From Didymodactylos carnosus (lineage: Eukaryota; Rotifera; Eurotatoria; Philodinida; Philodinidae): a stretch of 23,765 nt of DNA. Every line of letters begins with the position of its first letter. The first letter of the stretch is position 1. The notes beneath the pieces were generated by a model. The model was not told the origin of the DNA. It did no database searches and was given only the letters and a program-made list of their open reading frames with translations. The position numbers and the translations under genes are program-made. The DNA lies in the NCBI GenBank assembly GCA_905250885.1, contig CAJNOQ010001973.1, positions 1-23,765 of the forward strand, in the 5' to 3' direction. Shown piece after piece: positions 20,996 through 23,765 of this stretch.

Positions 20996-21642
20996 GTGAT
21001 TGAGAAGAGCAACTAGACGGATGGTCTAGATTTTCCGTGGGAGGAATAGTCACGTTATGTTATTTTAACCTCATATATGTTGAAGTTAGAACTCAAAGAC
21101 AGTAAAGTTCTTTTGCCTAGGAGAAATTACAAGTTTAATTTTGGTAGAAGCACCATTTGATTAAACTATATATTGAGTTTTGACAGTTTATTTTATAAAT
21201 GACGGCAATTGGGATGTTTCCGTAGTCTAAGTATCCTATAGAAAGATTTTCGAACATCATATTGAATAATAGCACTTGAAGTGTCAACGATACTTTTCAG
21301 TTGGTACGACTGAACCTTTCTCTGATCTTTCTAAGACTAACTACTACATGAATTTTTATCAACTAAAAAGGAACCCTTGTCCTTTTATGATAGTCATATA
21401 TCATTATTCATATATTCATGTACTGTTCAATTAGTGTTTTGAAAAACAGAGAGCATTTCATAATTTAAATACAAAACGAAAATGCGTTTTGTATAGTTGC
21501 ACATACAAAACCCTTTTTAGTTTTGCAGTATACTTTTCTCAAAGAGTGTAAGGTGATAAAACAGAATCGAAATGTTTTACAAGTGATGCTATTGATGTTA
21601 AAAATGATAAATGCAAACTCGTTTAATCCAATTCAGTTTCAG

Positions 21643-22639
21643 TCGATCATGTGACATCGAATAATAATAATAATAATAATAATCTGAAAGTTTCATCAGA
21701 ATGTTCCAGTGATTATTACCATGATTCATCAGCTACTGACAGCAAAACAACAATAAATGCATCTGAAAATACTCGACTGATGTCTTATCGCGGCTTACCA
21801 CATTATTCTCCAGTACCTTTAGAATCAACAAATTCTTCAATTATTAGTTCAATATTGCCGTCATTGTCATCAGTTCCAGAAAAGCCGAACACTAAAGATC
21901 GTATTGTACCCTGTTTTATCGATAATTACATTCTAAATGAACAACATCACAGACGTTGTATATCAGATCCTGCCGATTTTCAACAAAAACAACAACGACA
22001 TAAACGAGCAAAAACACTTGATAATATAGTTTCACTCTTTCCAACTATATCTAGTCAAGAACCAATTCGGATTATTCACGAAAATTGCTCATATCCAATC
22101 GATGTTATTTCTCGCACAAAACACACGCAATCGTTTCGTCGTTATATTGATAATAATGACAATAGTGACAATAATAATGCCAATAGTGTGTCTAAAACTA
22201 GTATGAATCGTATGAAATTAAATTTACCTAATGATTTATTTAAAAAATCTCATGCATATAGGCGTTATCACTGTTCATCTCCTTCTGAGGCATTTACTTT
22301 ATCAACGAATCCTCCTATTATGGTAACTGTTGAATCTGAAAATGAAATAATATCACCAACCCTATGTGAAAACTCATTGATAGCCCCATCTCATATTTGT
22401 GATGAAAAATGTATAATGTTGAATGATAACAGTATAGATGCAAATGATATTCAAACAAATTTAAATAATACACGAAATTCATATTCACATAATTTTGTAT
22501 CTTATTTTATGGATCTTCTCAAACCAGGTGATAATAAATTGGCCATGAAATTATTTGGATCGAAAAAAGGCGTGTTGAAAGAACGCTTGAGACAACAAAG
22601 AGCAGGATATTGTATTATTCATCCGTGCAGCAGTTTTCG
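21643..22639 (+). CDS. HCN: HCN-type cyclic-nucleotide-gated cation channel, long N-terminal exon (3' partial gene)
   Basis: HCN channels are plasma-membrane tetramers that pass Na+/K+ inward on hyperpolarization and are tuned by cyclic nucleotides. The exon starts after TTCAGTTTCAG and is open for about 332 codons. An eight-Asn run from (AAT)n is followed by a long Ser/Asn/His-rich disordered region. The last 45 residues match the HCN domain before S1: FMDLLKPGDNKLAMKLFGSK, then KERLRQQRAG and IIHPCSSFR, compared with the family's NKFSLRMFGSQK...AGFWIIHPYSDFR. The frame leaves through a GTATGT donor at 22640 in phase 2, CG plus any base still giving Arg. The next exon should encode the S1 start (FYWD in vertebrates) and is not in the window. 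The N-terminus ahead of S1 (about 395 residues with exon 1) is longer than in vertebrate HCNs. No lesion is seen, so the gene appears intact. Confidence 0.82.
21661..21684 (+). repeat. (AAT)8 coding microsatellite
   Basis: Eight tandem AAT triplets encode the polyasparagine run near the start of the HCN-like exon. As a pure triplet repeat it can vary in length without breaking the frame. Confidence 0.85.
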
Positions 22640-22919
22640 GTATGTTTTACAAGCAAAAAACTTATAATTTTTTGATTGGTAAAAGGTGAGCAATATTGAG
22701 TTTAAAAGCTTTTTTTCGTATGAAATTCGTTTTGACAAAGTAGAGCAGTACTAGATAGATCTGATTATGAAAGGCCATTTATTAACAAGATCTTGGTAGA
22801 TCGATCCCTGTCTCACGAATTCAGGTTGTATGAAACTTAAAATATGATTAAAATATTTTAAGTATTAAAACTTTTAATAAGGAATAGTAGTTTGCGAAAG
22901 GTGTAAATTTAACAAGAAA
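22640..22919 (+). other. Start of HCN intron 2
   Basis: This begins with the consensus donor GTATGT and continues AT-rich with no coding match. The intron runs at least to the end of the window (more than 1.1 kb), because no S1-like coding sequence was found up to 23765. Confidence 0.55.
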
Positions 22920-23126
22920 ACTTGTGCGCAGCACAATTGCTCGCTAGTTTTATTTTCTTCGTTCTGTCGTCCTGATTTTTTTGGCAAAATGTGCACCTTG
23001 TGATCTAGAGAAGTATGCTACGTAGAAAATGTCTGAAAACGGGAGGATAATCTCCCGACATTGGAGATTGATCGATGCACGTTCTTTTTTCAACACTAAG
23101 TCAGATTCGGCGCCATAAGCTACAAA
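22920..23126. repeat. Direct repeat, copy 1
   Basis: This copy begins ACTTGTGCGCAGCACAATTG and ends near GGCGCCATAAGCTAC. It is highly similar to 23401-23596, sharing GCAAAATGTGCACC, TACGTAGAAAATGTCTGAAA, GACATTGGAGATTGATC and ACTAAGTCAGATTCGGCGCC. It has about ten extra bases (AGAGAAGTATG region) absent from copy 2. Read on the minus strand both copies keep one frame open for 45-60 codons starting VAYGAESDLVLKKER, of unknown meaning. Confidence 0.8.
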
Positions 23127-23400
23127 AGTGGAGAAAAAATGTATTTTGGACTTGAAAGTTTATTAAATTTCATTAGCATCAGTTGTCCGCGCCATTTGTC
23201 CTTAAGAATAAAAATAATTCTTTGTCATTTCTGTTTCTCTGTTCTTTATATTTCGTTCTCTGTTCTGTTATTCTCTCTGATTGTGTCTTTTAAAGTAACT
23301 GAAATAGAAAATCACGGTGAAAGCGGTGCAGTGGAAATCTGCTGATTACATTGATAACTTTTGGCAGCTATTAGTAGAGACAGAGTCTGTCGACATCGCA

Positions 23401-23596
23401 ACTTGTGCGAAGCACAATTGCTCTCTAGTTGTTTTTTATTATCTTCCTTCGTCCCTTTTTTAAGCAAAATGTGCACCTCGTGATCTGATACGTAGAAAAT
23501 GTCTGAAAACAGGAGGACAATCTCTCGACATTGGAGATTGATCAATGTACGTTCTTTTTTCAAAACTAAGTCAGATTCGGCGCCATAAGCTACACA
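23401..23596. repeat. Direct repeat, copy 2
   Basis: Second copy of the unit at 22920-23126, in the same orientation and about 480 nt downstream, with 274 nt between the two. The spacing and orientation fit a tandem duplication or a pair of small LTR-like ends; no primer-binding site or coding interior supports the latter. Confidence 0.8.
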
Positions 23597-23611
23597 AATA
23601 GAAGTAACCCC

Positions 23612-23640
23612 CTCCATAATAGAAGCCTCCGGGGCTTCTA
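23612..23640. other. 8-bp stem hairpin within a larger dyad
   Basis: TAGAAGCC and GGCTTCTA pair perfectly around a five-base loop near 23620-23640. Just outside, CCCCCTCCATAAT near 23608 is complementary to ATTATGGGGGG near 23680, so a nested fold of about 80 nt is possible. Confidence 0.55.
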
Positions 23641-23684
23641 AACTGTCCACGCGTTCAAAATTTTTAGGGGAGGACTTGTATTAT

Positions 23685-23704
23685 GGGGGGGGGGGGGGGG
23701 GGGG
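23685..23704 (+). repeat. 20-base G homopolymer
   Basis: Twenty consecutive G residues follow TTAT and precede ATAATTATAATATTT. It is exceptional in such AT-rich DNA. It can form a G-quadruplex in principle, and its length is also likely to be unstable or uncertain in sequencing. Confidence 0.9.
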
Positions 23705-23765
23705 ATAATTATAATATTTATGAAATTAATTTAGAGAAAAATTTTTTTTTATTTATGTAGTAGTT

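Larger units (their letters stand above)
18414..21642 (+). other. Intron 1 of the HCN-like gene (3.2 kb)
   Basis: It starts GTAACT and ends with TTCAGTTTCAG. It is very long compared with the 70-90-nt introns seen elsewhere in the window. It holds a 14-15-nt tandem repeat of CAACTTCAATATG near 18890-18935, a cluster of GCACTGATGC-like short dyads at 19355-19615, the 612-bp foldback element at 20070-20681, and a candidate 42-nt cassette exon at 20954-20995. No independent gene was recognised inside on either strand. Confidence 0.5.

Noticed and set aside
22920..23596. LTR retrotransposon ends
   Set aside because: The 274-nt interior has no coding sequence, and no primer-binding site, polypurine tract or target duplication was found.

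Overview
The window looks like nuclear DNA of an animal, most likely a bdelloid rotifer (Rotaria or Adineta type). This is inferred from several things: strong AT richness, short GT-AG introns of roughly 70-90 nt, fragments of metazoan protein families (HCN channel, neurobeachin-like), and above all a decayed protein that joins an arginine ADP-ribosyltransferase domain to kinesin-light-chain-like TPRs with the PPDHP signature, an architecture I know to be very common in bdelloid genomes. No bacterial operons, tRNAs, rRNAs or CRISPR arrays were seen.

Layout. Bases 1-2070 hold a decayed spliced gene of unknown family on the minus strand (804-1782), flanked on both sides by arrays of a GTTCTTC/GAAGAAC motif. 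Bases 2699-4350 are a dead ADP-ribosyltransferase/TPR gene (minus strand). Bases 4575-5330 hold dyad-rich repeat DNA, one copy of a family that recurs inverted at 9990-10490. Bases 5417-6382 are a clean 966-bp foldback element flanked by TA. Bases 6655-8230 are a broken fragment of a neurobeachin-like (NBEAL-type) PH-BEACH-WD40 gene with introns still present. Bases 8231-12017 hold repeats, a minisatellite and dyad clusters. Bases 12018-12640 are a non-LTR retrotransposon reverse-transcriptase remnant. Bases 12641-18147 are mostly featureless AT-rich DNA with one more foldback element (15428-15873).

The only apparently intact gene is at the right: the 5' part of an HCN-type (hyperpolarization-activated, cyclic-nucleotide-gated) cation channel on the plus strand. 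Its first coding exon is 18224-18413 and a long N-terminal exon is 21643-22639; the transmembrane and cyclic-nucleotide-binding parts must lie beyond the window. Its 3.2-kb intron carries a 612-bp foldback element, and its next intron carries a pair of direct repeats and a 20-G tract.

Taken together, the left two thirds read as a gene graveyard: four unrelated dead genes or fragments interleaved with at least four inverted-repeat elements, next to one live neuronal-type channel gene. The genes do not appear to act together. I did not find a convincing new biological system. The most unusual items are the two adjacent TPR units that share one frameshift, the GAAGAAC-array-flanked unknown gene, and the nested foldback elements.
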